Positions 32,520 through 40,540 of a DNA stretch of 64,000 nt are shown here, one piece after another. The number at the start of each line of letters is the position of its first letter. The first letter of the stretch is position 1. The notes under the pieces are model-generated. The model was given only the letters and a program-made list of their open reading frames with translations, ran no database searches and was not told the DNA's origin. The translations under genes were made by a program, and so were the position numbers. This DNA is from Gammaproteobacteria bacterium (lineage in GTDB: Bacteria; Pseudomonadota; Gammaproteobacteria; Nevskiales; Nevskiaceae), in assembly GCA_016182805.1 (NCBI GenBank), contig JACPFV010000033.1, positions 26,364 to 90,363 on the forward strand. Reading direction: 5' to 3'.

Positions 32520-35024
32520 TCAAAACTGGTACTTCACGTACGCCAGGGCCTGATCGCGGTCGCGTTGCGGGTTGTAGCGGCCCGCGCCGGTAAACCAGGT
32601 GTAGCCGACATTGAAGGACAGCGATTCCTTGTAGCGCGTTTCCAGCAGGAAGATCGCGGTCTTGCGATCCTCGACGAACTGGCCGGCGACGTCGGTCGAC
32701 GTGCCCTTCACGTCGTGCTTCCAGATCGTGAACGGCGCAAAGCTGATGCCGGGGAACACCGACTCGTAGCGGATCAGGCTGACGATCACGTAGCCCCAGG
32801 AGAACGGATCGGCATAGCCGCGCGGGTCTTCCTGGTGCGGGTTGAAGCGCAGGCCGTCGCCGATGCCGTCGCCGAACGTATCGCCGTTGCGCGGGTTGAA
32901 GCCGCCGAAGTCGCAATCGACCGTGTGCGCGCAATCCTGGCGGTAGTTGCCGGTCATGGAGCCGTCGGCGCCGGCGCTGGCGTGGTTGAAGGTGCCGAAA
33001 GCCTCGATCTGCAGCCGATCCGTATCCGGCAGGTCCGGCACCCACTGCGCGCCCAGCTCGAACAACCAGATCATCTGGTCGGCGCCGATCGGGTTGTCCG
33101 TCGCACCCTGCACGTAGGTCGCGCCCAGGTTGAACTGGTAGACGTCGAACGGCTCCCAGCCGCGGATGTAGCTGTTGCCCGGCGTCTCGCCCGGCGCGAC
33201 GCCGCGCCAGGAACCGACGAAGCTGGGGAACGAGCGCGCGGAGCCGACGCCGGCGCCGATCCCCAGGTCGAAAGTATCCTTATAGGACTGGATGCCGGTC
33301 CCCGGATACGGCGCGAAGTCGCTGGACGGATACAGGCACTCTCCGCCCAGGCCGGCGGTCGTTCCCGGCGGACACACGCCGGCCGGACCGGCTGGGCCCA
33401 GGCCACCCTGCGAGCCGGTGCAGCCCGCTTCCTCGTTGTGGCAGCGCGCCAGCATGGGGCCCAGCGCGTGGAACGTAAGGTCTTCGAGGTCCACCTGCAG
33501 GGGCATGTCCGGCCGGTACACGATTTCGCCCTGCAGCGACAGATCGCCGACCGTGGTGTTGAAGCTGACGCCGAACAGCTGGAGGTCTTCCGGGTATTCG
33601 AACTGGAAGCGCACCGAGTCGATCGGCACCGCGCTGTCCGTGGCGGAGAGCGGATCGGTCGGATTTTGCACCGGCATGTCGGGGCACAGCATCAGCAGCT
33701 CGATGCCGTTGGTCGCCTCGCGGGAGCAGGCTTCCGGCGTCGAATAGAAGCTGACGTACGGCAGCTTGGAGTGGTAGTTCATGAAATACACGCCAAGCTC
33801 GGTGCCGTTGTTCAGCCACTCGGCGAAGTACTTGAAGGCGATGCCGAACTGGCCGTCGTCGCTGGCGTCGTTGTCTTTCAGGCGGCGGATGGTGGTGCTG
33901 GTGGGGGTGAGGCCGGACAGCGGGTTGTCCAGCGGAGCGGACAGGCCGGACTCCGGGTTGAAGGCGCAATCCGCGCCGCACTTTTCGGGATCCTCGGCCG
34001 GCGTGCCGAAGCTGATGGAAGCGTGGTTGACGGTGTTGTAGCTGCCGGCGTCGGCGAACGAGTAGAAACTGCCGGGAGCCGGAATCTCGACCGGCGCCCA
34101 CTCGTAGCCGTAGAACGCCTCGACCGCCGCGCCTTCGAACACCTCCGTGGACAGGAACACCATGCCGGTGGGAACGAACAGTTCCGACAGGTCGAAGCCG
34201 ACGCGGAAGAAGTTGTTGGCGTTGATTGGGTTGGCCTGGTTCAGCGAATTGAACACCAGCGCCGTGCTCTCGCCCCAGTTCACGGTCTGGCGGCCGACCT
34301 TGAACGTCAGCTCGCGCTCGCCCAGGACCTCCGGCAGCGGCAACGTGCCGTAGAAGTAGGCGTCGAACAACTGGAGGTCGGTGCCGATCTGGCTCAGCAC
34401 CTTGCCGTCGCGGCGCTTGCGCTTGACGGCGGCGCCGCGGCCGAAAGTCTCGGCAAACGTCGTGTTCGCCCGCTCGTCGCCGGTGTAGGCGACCTCATCC
34501 CGGTTTTCCGAGGTGATCATGTTCGGGTGGAACTCCTCGAAGTCGCTGTTGACGGCGTCGAAGAAGTAGAGCCACTTGGCGAAGAATCCGTAGTCCCCGT
34601 AGGTAACCTTCAGGTCCTGCGTGATCTTGAACACCGCCTGGGTCAGATCGTGCTTGTCGTAGTTCCAGTTGCCGTCGTCGGCGTTGATCGACGCCTGGCC
34701 GGGCGCCGCGGCGGCGGCCGCCGCGGGGTAGGTCTGCACGCTGAACACGCCCTGGCACTGCTGGTTGTTGCTGCCGTCCGGCTGCGGGCCGCAGATATCG
34801 TTCCCGCGGTACCCGCCGAGATTGCCCTTGCCGACGAGGTCGCTCGCGCGGTCCTGCATGCGGATCGCCGCGCCGGCGGTGATGACAGTGTTGAGCGTGC
34901 CCTCGACGCCGTCGCCGTAATCGAGCGTGAAACCGATGGCGTGTGCGGCTCCGGCCTGGACCAGCGCGGCGACGGCCACGGCGGTGCGCAGGAAGGCGCC
35001 AGTCAATGCGACGCGACTCTTCAT
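32520..35024 (-). CDS. DUF1302 family outer-membrane protein
   Basis: An 834-residue secreted protein with a classical signal peptide (MKSRVALTG... ending AGAAHA, cleaved near residue 29), then long amphipathic strands and a terminal phenylalanine (LAYVKYQF), as in outer-membrane barrels. Internal motifs RQTVNWGESTALVFNSLNQ and GIAFKYFAEWLNNGTELGVYFMNYHSKLP are typical of DUF1302 proteins. These are often associated with uptake of hydrophobic compounds in environmental gammaproteobacteria. A poly-Ala tract occurs near residue 115 and several Cys pairs are present. The usual DUF1329 partner gene is not adjacent. ATG 35024 has GGGGGGA upstream. Confidence 0.85.
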   Translation of the reverse strand: MKSRVALTGAFLRTAVAVAALVQAGAAHAIGFTLDYGDGVEGTLNTVITAGAAIRMQDRASDLVGKGNLGGYRGNDICGPQPDGSNNQQCQGVFSVQTYPAAAAAAAPGQASINADDGNWNYDKHDLTQAVFKITQDLKVTYGDYGFFAKWLYFFDAVNSDFEEFHPNMITSENRDEVAYTGDERANTTFAETFGRGAAVKRKRRDGKVLSQIGTDLQLFDAYFYGTLPLPEVLGERELTFKVGRQTVNWGESTALVFNSLNQANPINANNFFRVGFDLSELFVPTGMVFLSTEVFEGAAVEAFYGYEWAPVEIPAPGSFYSFADAGSYNTVNHASISFGTPAEDPEKCGADCAFNPESGLSAPLDNPLSGLTPTSTTIRRLKDNDASDDGQFGIAFKYFAEWLNNGTELGVYFMNYHSKLPYVSFYSTPEACSREATNGIELLMLCPDMPVQNPTDPLSATDSAVPIDSVRFQFEYPEDLQLFGVSFNTTVGDLSLQGEIVYRPDMPLQVDLEDLTFHALGPMLARCHNEEAGCTGSQGGLGPAGPAGVCPPGTTAGLGGECLYPSSDFAPYPGTGIQSYKDTFDLGIGAGVGSARSFPSFVGSWRGVAPGETPGNSYIRGWEPFDVYQFNLGATYVQGATDNPIGADQMIWLFELGAQWVPDLPDTDRLQIEAFGTFNHASAGADGSMTGNYRQDCAHTVDCDFGGFNPRNGDTFGDGIGDGLRFNPHQEDPRGYADPFSWGYVIVSLIRYESVFPGISFAPFTIWKHDVKGTSTDVAGQFVEDRKTAIFLLETRYKESLSFNVGYTWFTGAGRYNPQRDRDQALAYVKYQF

Positions 35025-35094
35025 TATGTCCCCCCAGAATTCCGCGGCGCCGGTCCTCTCTCCAAAGCACGTTGCCGGCACGCGCGTCCGAGCC

Positions 35095-35124
35095 AAGTTA
35101 CCAGTAGCCTCGCGGCTTGCGCAA
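35095..35124 (-). promoter_or_regulatory. Possible promoter of the DUF1302 gene
   Basis: TTGCGC (35119-35124) and TAACTT (35095-35100) on the minus strand, spaced by 18 bases, about 70 bases before the ATG. The TAACTTG -10 region is shared with the TonB-dependent receptor gene at 49915. Confidence 0.35.
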
Positions 35125-35149
35125 CCTGCCGGTGAAACGCGGTGCGGTC

Positions 35150-36133
35150 TTAGCGCAGTTCGGCGGCACGCGCATGGCAGGCGCGCTGCACGCCCGCCTC
35201 GACCGTCGAGGGCGGCGCCTCAACGCGGCAGCGATCGAGGGCAAAGGCGCAGCGCGGCTCGAACGGGCAACCTGCCGGCGGGTGCAGCAGGTCGGGCGGC
35301 TGGCCGGCGATGGCGTCGAGCGGCAGCTCCGGCGGCAGATCCAGCCGCGGCCGCGAGCGCAGCAGGCCCAGCGTGTAGGGATGGCTCGGGCGCGCCAGCA
35401 CCCGCTCGACCGCGCCCTGCTCCATCGGCCGGCCGGCGTAGAGGACCAGCACGCGGTCGCAGGCCTGCGCGACGATGCCCAGGTCGTGCGCGATCAGCAG
35501 GACGGCCACGCCGAACTCTCGCCGCAGCTCGGCAAGCAGCGCCAGGATTTGCGCCTGGATCGTGACGTCCAGCGCCGAGGTCGGTTCGTCGGCCAGCAGC
35601 AGCTTGGGCCGGCACAGCAGCGCCATGGCGATCGTCAGGCGCTGGCGCATGCCGCCCGACAGCTCGTGCGGATAACCGGCGAGGCGCCGCGCGGGATCGG
35701 CAATGCGCACCGCGTCGAGCATGCGCGCCGACTCGCGCAGCGCCTCGGCGCGGCCCAGGCCGCGGTGCTGCACCAGCACCTCGGCCATCTGCGTGCCCAC
35801 CGTGAGGTGCGGGTTGAGGCTGCCGAGCGGGTCCTGGAACACCATGCCGATCTCGGCGCCGCGGATGGCGTTGAGCTGGCTGCGCGCCATGCCCAGCAGC
35901 TCCTGCCCGCGGAAGCGGATCGAACCCTCGGCGCGGCCGTTGGCCGCGAGCAGGCCGAAGATCGCGAGCGCGGTCTGCGTCTTGCCGGAACCGGATTCGC
36001 CGACGATCCCCAGCGCCTCGCCCGCGTCCAGCTCGAGGCCGAGTCCGTCGACTGCCGTCAGGCTGCCGGCGGGCGTGGCGAACGTGACCTTGAGGTCCGA
36101 GACGTGCAGCAGATTGCGCGACGCATTTGTCAT
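35150..36133 (-). CDS. oppD: Oligopeptide/dipeptide ABC transporter ATPase
   Basis: A 327-residue OppD/DppD-type ATPase. Walker [13 protein letters not shown] near residue 43, signature [15 protein letters not shown], Walker [14 protein letters not shown] and H-loop IAHDLG are all present. The C-terminal oligopeptide-transporter extension has [14 protein letters not shown]. It ends the importer operon; no OppF/DppF partner follows, so this ATPase may form a homodimer or use a remote partner. Confidence 0.92.
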   Translation of the reverse strand: MTNASRNLLHVSDLKVTFATPAGSLTAVDGLGLELDAGEALGIVGESGSGKTQTALAIFGLLAANGRAEGSIRFRGQELLGMARSQLNAIRGAEIGMVFQDPLGSLNPHLTVGTQMAEVLVQHRGLGRAEALRESARMLDAVRIADPARRLAGYPHELSGGMRQRLTIAMALLCRPKLLLADEPTSALDVTIQAQILALLAELRREFGVAVLLIAHDLGIVAQACDRVLVLYAGRPMEQGAVERVLARPSHPYTLGLLRSRPRLDLPPELPLDAIAGQPPDLLHPPAGCPFEPRCAFALDRCRVEAPPSTVEAGVQRACHARAAELR

Positions 36134-36139
36134 ATGCGT

Positions 36140-37015
36140 TTACCGGCTCTTGGGATCCAGCGCGTCGCGCAGCCCGTCGCCGACGAGGTTGAAGCACAGC
36201 AGCGTCAGCGCCAGAAATCCGGCCGGGAAGATCAGGGTCCAGGGCGCGGCTTCCATGTCGGCGGCGCCTTCGTTGACCAGCGCGCCCCAACTCGTCGCCG
36301 GCTCCTGCACGCCCAGGCCCAGGAAGCTCAGGAAGGATTCGACCAGGATCACCTGCGGGATGGTGAGCGTCGCGCAGACGACCACCGCCCCGATCAGATT
36401 GGGCACGATATGACGGCGGATGATCTCGGCGTCGCGCAGCCCGGCCAGCCGCGCCGCGTCGACAAATTCGCGCCGCTTGAGCGCCAGCGCCTGGCCGCGC
36501 ACGACCCGCGCCATGTCGAGCCAGTTGATGAGGCCGATGGCGAGGAACATCAGCAGCAGGTGGCGCCCGAACAGCACCATCAGCAGGATCACCAGGAACA
36601 TGAAGGGCAGCGCGTACAGGATGTCGACGACGCGCATCATCGACTGATCGACACGCCCGCCGAAATAGCCCGCCACCGCGCCCCAGGCGACGCCGATCGC
36701 CAGCGACACCAGCGTTCCGGCGAACCCGACCAGCAGCGACATGCGCCCGCCGTGGAAGGTGCGCACGAACAGGTCGCGGCCGACGCTGTCGGTTCCGAAC
36801 AGGTGCATCCCCGCCGCGCCCGGCGGCGCCGCGATGCTCTGGAGGTCGAGCTGGTCGTACGCGTACGGCGCGAACAGCGGCACCAGCAGGCACAGCAGGA
36901 CCACGACCAGCAGCAGCGCCGCGCTCGCCATCACCGCCGGCCGGCGGCGCAGCGCCTGCCGCACATCCTGCCAGGGGCTGCGCGCGGGCGCACCGGATAG
37001 ATCGGCGGCGTTCAT
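36140..37015 (-). CDS. oppC: Oligopeptide ABC transporter permease, OppC type
   Basis: A 291-residue inner-membrane permease. The OppC N-terminal region (FAPYAYDQLDLQSIAAPPG, then HLFGTDSVGRDLFVR) precedes five or six membrane segments. The EAA loop with EFVDAARLAGLRDAEIIRRH contacts the ATPase. Its ATG overlaps the oppB stop (ATGA) and oppD begins six bases after its stop. Confidence 0.93.
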   Translation of the reverse strand: MNAADLSGAPARSPWQDVRQALRRRPAVMASAALLLVVVLLCLLVPLFAPYAYDQLDLQSIAAPPGAAGMHLFGTDSVGRDLFVRTFHGGRMSLLVGFAGTLVSLAIGVAWGAVAGYFGGRVDQSMMRVVDILYALPFMFLVILLMVLFGRHLLLMFLAIGLINWLDMARVVRGQALALKRREFVDAARLAGLRDAEIIRRHIVPNLIGAVVVCATLTIPQVILVESFLSFLGLGVQEPATSWGALVNEGAADMEAAPWTLIFPAGFLALTLLCFNLVGDGLRDALDPKSR

Positions 37016-37929
37016 CGTTGGCGCACTCTCGGATCGAGCACCCCGTACAGCAGGTCCACGATCAGGTTGAACAGGATGATGAGGGCGCCGTAGAACACGA
37101 CCACGCCCATCACGACGGTGTAGTCGCGGTTCAGCGCGCCCTGCACGAAGTGGCGGCCCAGGCCGGGGATGGAAAAGATCTGCTCGATCACGACCGAGCC
37201 GGTGATGAGCTGCGCCGTCGCCGGACCGAGGTACGACAGCACCGGCATCAGCGCCGGCTTGAGCGCATGCACCAGGACCACGCGGTACTCTGGCAGCCCC
37301 TTGGCGCGGGCCGCGCGGACGTAGCCCTGCCCGAGCACCTCGATCATGGAGCCGCGCATCAGGCGGGCGATGGCGGCAACCTGCGGCAGCGCCAGCGCCA
37401 GCACCGGCAGGACCAAGCTTGCCGGCCCGTCCCAGCCGCCGGCCGGCAGCCAGGCCAGCGTGACCGCGAACGCCAGTACCAGCAGCGGGGCGACGACGAA
37501 GTTGGGCAGCGCCAGGCCGGTCATCGCCAGGGCCATGATGCCGTGGTCGGCCGGGCCATTGTACTTCAAGGCGGCCAGGATGCCCGCGCCGCCGCCCAGC
37601 AGCAGCGCCAGCAGCAGCGCCGCCATGCCGAGTTGCAGCGACACCGGGAAGCCCTGCGCGACCAGCTCGTTCACCGTGTAGCCCGCGTATTGATACGAGG
37701 GTCCGAGATCGCCCTGCATCAAGCCGCCCAGATAGCGCCCGAACTGGCGCCACACCGGCTCGTCGAGGTGGTATGCGGCCTCGACCTGCGCCTGCACCTC
37801 CGGCGGCAGCGCGCGCTCCGCGTCGAACGGCCCGCCCGGCGCCACGCGCATCAGGAAAAACGTCAGCGCGACCAGCAGGAACAGCGTGGGGATCGCGGAC
37901 AGCAGGCGCTTGAGGACGAAGCTCCACAT
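37012..37929 (-). CDS. oppB: Oligopeptide ABC transporter permease, OppB type
   Basis: A 305-residue permease with six predicted membrane helices. It opens with the OppB/DppB signature FVLKRLLSAIPTLFLLVALT and FFLMRVAPGGPF. The EAA loop reads YVRAARAKGLPEYRVVLVHA. It follows the binding-protein gene by two bases and is coupled to oppC. Confidence 0.94.
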   Translation of the reverse strand: MWSFVLKRLLSAIPTLFLLVALTFFLMRVAPGGPFDAERALPPEVQAQVEAAYHLDEPVWRQFGRYLGGLMQGDLGPSYQYAGYTVNELVAQGFPVSLQLGMAALLLALLLGGGAGILAALKYNGPADHGIMALAMTGLALPNFVVAPLLVLAFAVTLAWLPAGGWDGPASLVLPVLALALPQVAAIARLMRGSMIEVLGQGYVRAARAKGLPEYRVVLVHALKPALMPVLSYLGPATAQLITGSVVIEQIFSIPGLGRHFVQGALNRDYTVVMGVVVFYGALIILFNLIVDLLYGVLDPRVRQR

Positions 37930-37931
37930 GG

Positions 37932-39557
37932 TCAGTGCGGCGGCAACCGGAAGTGCTTGGTGTAGTGGTGATCCATGATATTGGCCCGCCAGCCGCGCAC
38001 GTAAGGCTTGACCAGGTGCCGTGAGACGTAGAAGTACATCGGCAGCACCGGCAGGTCCTCCAGCAGCAGGCGCTCGGCATCCTGCATGCGCGCGCGGCGC
38101 AGGCCGGAGTCGGTCTGCGCGGCGGCGGCATCGAGCAGCGCATCGTAGGCGGTATTGCAGTAGCCGGTGTCGTTCAGGCCGTTGCCGCAGCGGAACAGTT
38201 CCAGGAAGGAGGACGGGTCGTCGTAATCGCCGATCCACGACGCGCGGAACACCTGGGTGTCGCGCTTGAAGCGCCGCGATTGCAGGAACACCTTCCATTC
38301 CTCGTTGATAAGGCGCGTGCGCACGCCCAGCGCCTGCTGCCACATGTAAGCCACCACGACCGCGATCTTCTTGTGGTCGGCGTGGGTGTTGTAGCGGATT
38401 TCGACCTCCAGCGGGCGCTCCGCCGAATATCCCGCTTCGGCGTACAGGCGGCGCGCCTCGGCCAGGCGCCGCTCGGCCGGCCAGGATGCCCACGGCGCGA
38501 TGACCGGCGCATAGCCCGCGGTGCCGGGCGGCACCCACCCGTACGCTGGAGTCTCGCCGGCAGCGGCGATCTTCCCGGCCAGGATTTCGCGGTCCACCGC
38601 CAGGGCCAGCGCGCGGCGCAGCTTGGGATTGTCGCGGAACGGCGCGCGGGTGAGGTTGAAGCCGTAGTAGTAGATTCCCAGATAGGGCGTCGCGTGCAGC
38701 TCCGCGCCGAGGTTCTGCCGCACCCAGGGCATCTGATTCTGGGGAACCGTGCCGGTCCAGTCCAGTTCCCCGGCCCGGTAGCGTTTAAGCTCGGCGGCGG
38801 CATTCTCGGTCGGGTAGTACACGACGCGGTCCACCGCGACCTGGGCCGCGTCCCAGTACTCCGTGTTGCGCACCAGGGCGATGTGCGACTGCATCACCCA
38901 TTGATCCAGGCGGTACGCCCCGTTGCCGACCAGCAGGCCGGGCCGGGCAAAGCGCTCGCCGTGCGCCGCCAGGCTCGGCCGATGCACCGGGAAGGTCGCG
39001 TGGTGGGTCAGCAGGCCGGGGAAGTGCGGAGCGGGCGCGCGCAGGCGGATTTGCAGGCGATGCGCGTCCAGCGCGCCGACGCCCAGCGCCTCCGGCGGCA
39101 GCCGGCCGCTGGTGACGGCATCCGCGTTCTCGATCGGCAGCAGCAGCTGCGAGTACTTCGAGCCGGTGCGCGGATCGGCGCTGCGCCGCAGGCCGGCGGC
39201 GTAGTCCTCCGCGGTCAGCGGATCGCCGTTGGACCAGCGCGCGCCCTCGCGCAGAAAGAACGTATAGCTGCGGCCTTCGTCCGCCACCTCCCAGCGCTCC
39301 GCCGCACCGGGGACGACGCTGCCGTCCGGCGCCTCGCCGGTCAGGCCCTCGTACAGGTCGCGCAGGATGTTCGCGGCGCTGATGCCTTGCGCCTTGTGCG
39401 GGTCCAGCGTTTCCGGCTCGACTTCGTTGCCCTTGCGCAGGACTTGGACGGCCTGCGCCGGAGTCGAAAAGGCAAATTCGCACAGAGCCACAGACACGCA
39501 GAGAAATGCTCTTAGGAAAGGAATTCCGCCGTGGCTCGGCGTTTCTGTGCTGAACAT
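37932..39557 (-). CDS. Oligopeptide-type extracellular solute-binding protein with repeat-derived signal peptide
   Basis: A 541-residue family 5 binding protein. The mature part has the family opening VLRKGNEVEPETLDPHKAQG and motifs such as EGLTGEAPDGSVVPGAAERW and LRRALALAVDREILAG. It would bring peptides or similar ligands to the OppBC permeases. The first 30 or so codons lie in a CACAGAG palindromic repeat (39475-39554): the hydrophobic core FLRAFLCVSVALCEFAF, ending near PAQA, comes from the repeat. No clear ribosome site precedes ATG 39557, five bases after the EamA stop. GTG codons inside the repeat are alternative starts. Confidence 0.9.
   Translation of the reverse strand: MFSTETPSHGGIPFLRAFLCVSVALCEFAFSTPAQAVQVLRKGNEVEPETLDPHKAQGISAANILRDLYEGLTGEAPDGSVVPGAAERWEVADEGRSYTFFLREGARWSNGDPLTAEDYAAGLRRSADPRTGSKYSQLLLPIENADAVTSGRLPPEALGVGALDAHRLQIRLRAPAPHFPGLLTHHATFPVHRPSLAAHGERFARPGLLVGNGAYRLDQWVMQSHIALVRNTEYWDAAQVAVDRVVYYPTENAAAELKRYRAGELDWTGTVPQNQMPWVRQNLGAELHATPYLGIYYYGFNLTRAPFRDNPKLRRALALAVDREILAGKIAAAGETPAYGWVPPGTAGYAPVIAPWASWPAERRLAEARRLYAEAGYSAERPLEVEIRYNTHADHKKIAVVVAYMWQQALGVRTRLINEEWKVFLQSRRFKRDTQVFRASWIGDYDDPSSFLELFRCGNGLNDTGYCNTAYDALLDAAAAQTDSGLRRARMQDAERLLLEDLPVLPMYFYVSRHLVKPYVRGWRANIMDHHYTKHFRLPPH
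39475..39554. repeat. CACAGAG-type palindromic repeat, copy B, inside a signal peptide
   Basis: The left side reads TTCGCACAGAGCCACAGA (from 39477) and matches copy A at 2607 with one difference. The right side contains CCGTGGCTCGGCGTTTCTGTG. It overlaps the first codons of the ABC binding-protein gene, where it is translated on the minus strand. Confidence 0.65.
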
Positions 39558-39562
39558 GCTTT

Positions 39563-40456
39563 TCAACGGGGCTTGCGACCGCCGGCCAGCGTCACGATCA
39601 CCACGCCCAGCAGGATGATGACGGTACCGGCGATCTGGGTCGGATTGAGCCGCTCGCCCAGCAGCCACCAGCCAAGAAACACGGCGACGGCCGGGTTGAC
39701 GTAGGCGTAGGTGCCCAGGCGCGCCGGCGAGACCTCGTGCACCAGCCAGGCGTACGCCGCGTAGGCGATGCAGGAGCCGAACACGATCAGGTAGGCCAGC
39801 GCCCACAGCGCGCGCGGCTCCCACGACCAGCGCGCCGGCTCGCCCAGCAGCACGCCCAGCGGGATCAGCACGGCAGCGGCAGTCAGGGTCTGCAAGGCGG
39901 CGGTCATGATGGGGGCGGCCCCCACCGGATGCCGCCGCGAATACACCGAGCCCATGGACCACAGCGCGGAGGACGAAATCAGCGCGGCATAGGCCAGCGG
40001 CGGGCCGGCGCGCAGTTCCAGGCCGCTGCCGACCAGCACGGCGACGCCGCCGAAGCCCAGCAGCAGGCCGGCGACGGTGCGCGCATTCACGCGCTCGCCA
40101 TTGGGGCCGAGCGCACCGATGCCGGCCAGCCACAGCGCCGAGGTGGCGACGATCAGGGCGGCCTGGTTGGACTCGACCCACTGCTCGCTCCAGGTGACGA
40201 GGCCGTTGGCACCGACCAGCATCAGCACGCCGGTGATCGCGACCGTGGCCCAGTCGCGCGGGCTGCGCGGCAACTGCGCGCCGCGGGCGAGCGCGAACGC
40301 CAGCATGACGAGGCCGGCGAGCAGGAAGCGCACGCCGGCGAACAGCGCCGGCGGCAGCGCCGCGACGCCCACGCGGATCGCAAGGTACGTGGAGCCCCAC
40401 ACCAGGTAGACGGTGGCAAAGGCGATAACCAGCTGCGATGTGCGGGACGGCTTCAT
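39563..40456 (-). CDS. EamA/DMT-family transporter
   Basis: A 297-residue inner-membrane protein with about ten helices in two EamA repeats. VYLVWGSTYLAIRVGVAALPP starts the first, and AYAAYAWLVHEVSPARLGTYAYVNPAVAVFLGW falls in the second. Such proteins export amino acids or other metabolites; the substrate is unknown. ATG 40456 is preferred because an ATG at 40495 would lie in the terminator of the upstream TPR gene. Confidence 0.88.
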   Translation of the reverse strand: MKPSRTSQLVIAFATVYLVWGSTYLAIRVGVAALPPALFAGVRFLLAGLVMLAFALARGAQLPRSPRDWATVAITGVLMLVGANGLVTWSEQWVESNQAALIVATSALWLAGIGALGPNGERVNARTVAGLLLGFGGVAVLVGSGLELRAGPPLAYAALISSSALWSMGSVYSRRHPVGAAPIMTAALQTLTAAAVLIPLGVLLGEPARWSWEPRALWALAYLIVFGSCIAYAAYAWLVHEVSPARLGTYAYVNPAVAVFLGWWLLGERLNPTQIAGTVIILLGVVIVTLAGGRKPR

Positions 40457-40470
40457 GGGAAGGAACCATG

Positions 40471-40500
40471 AAAAAGCCCGTGCGCCGGAACGCACGGGCT
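40471..40500 (-). terminator. Intrinsic terminator of the TonB operon
   Basis: A perfect 10-bp stem, AGCCCGTGCG (40475-40484) and CGCACGGGCT (40491-40500), loop of six, is followed on the minus strand by five T residues. It lies 40 bases after the stop of the last gene of the TonB operon and before the EamA start. Confidence 0.9.
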
Positions 40501-40540
40501 GCGGAATTCTGCCGAAGATGAGGCGTCGGCGCCAGCGCCG

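Noticed and set aside
34690..34740. Poly-Ala tract in the DUF1302 gene as a frameshift or inserted array
   Set aside because: The frame continues normally on both sides and the codons are mixed GCC/GCG, so it is a coding low-complexity stretch.
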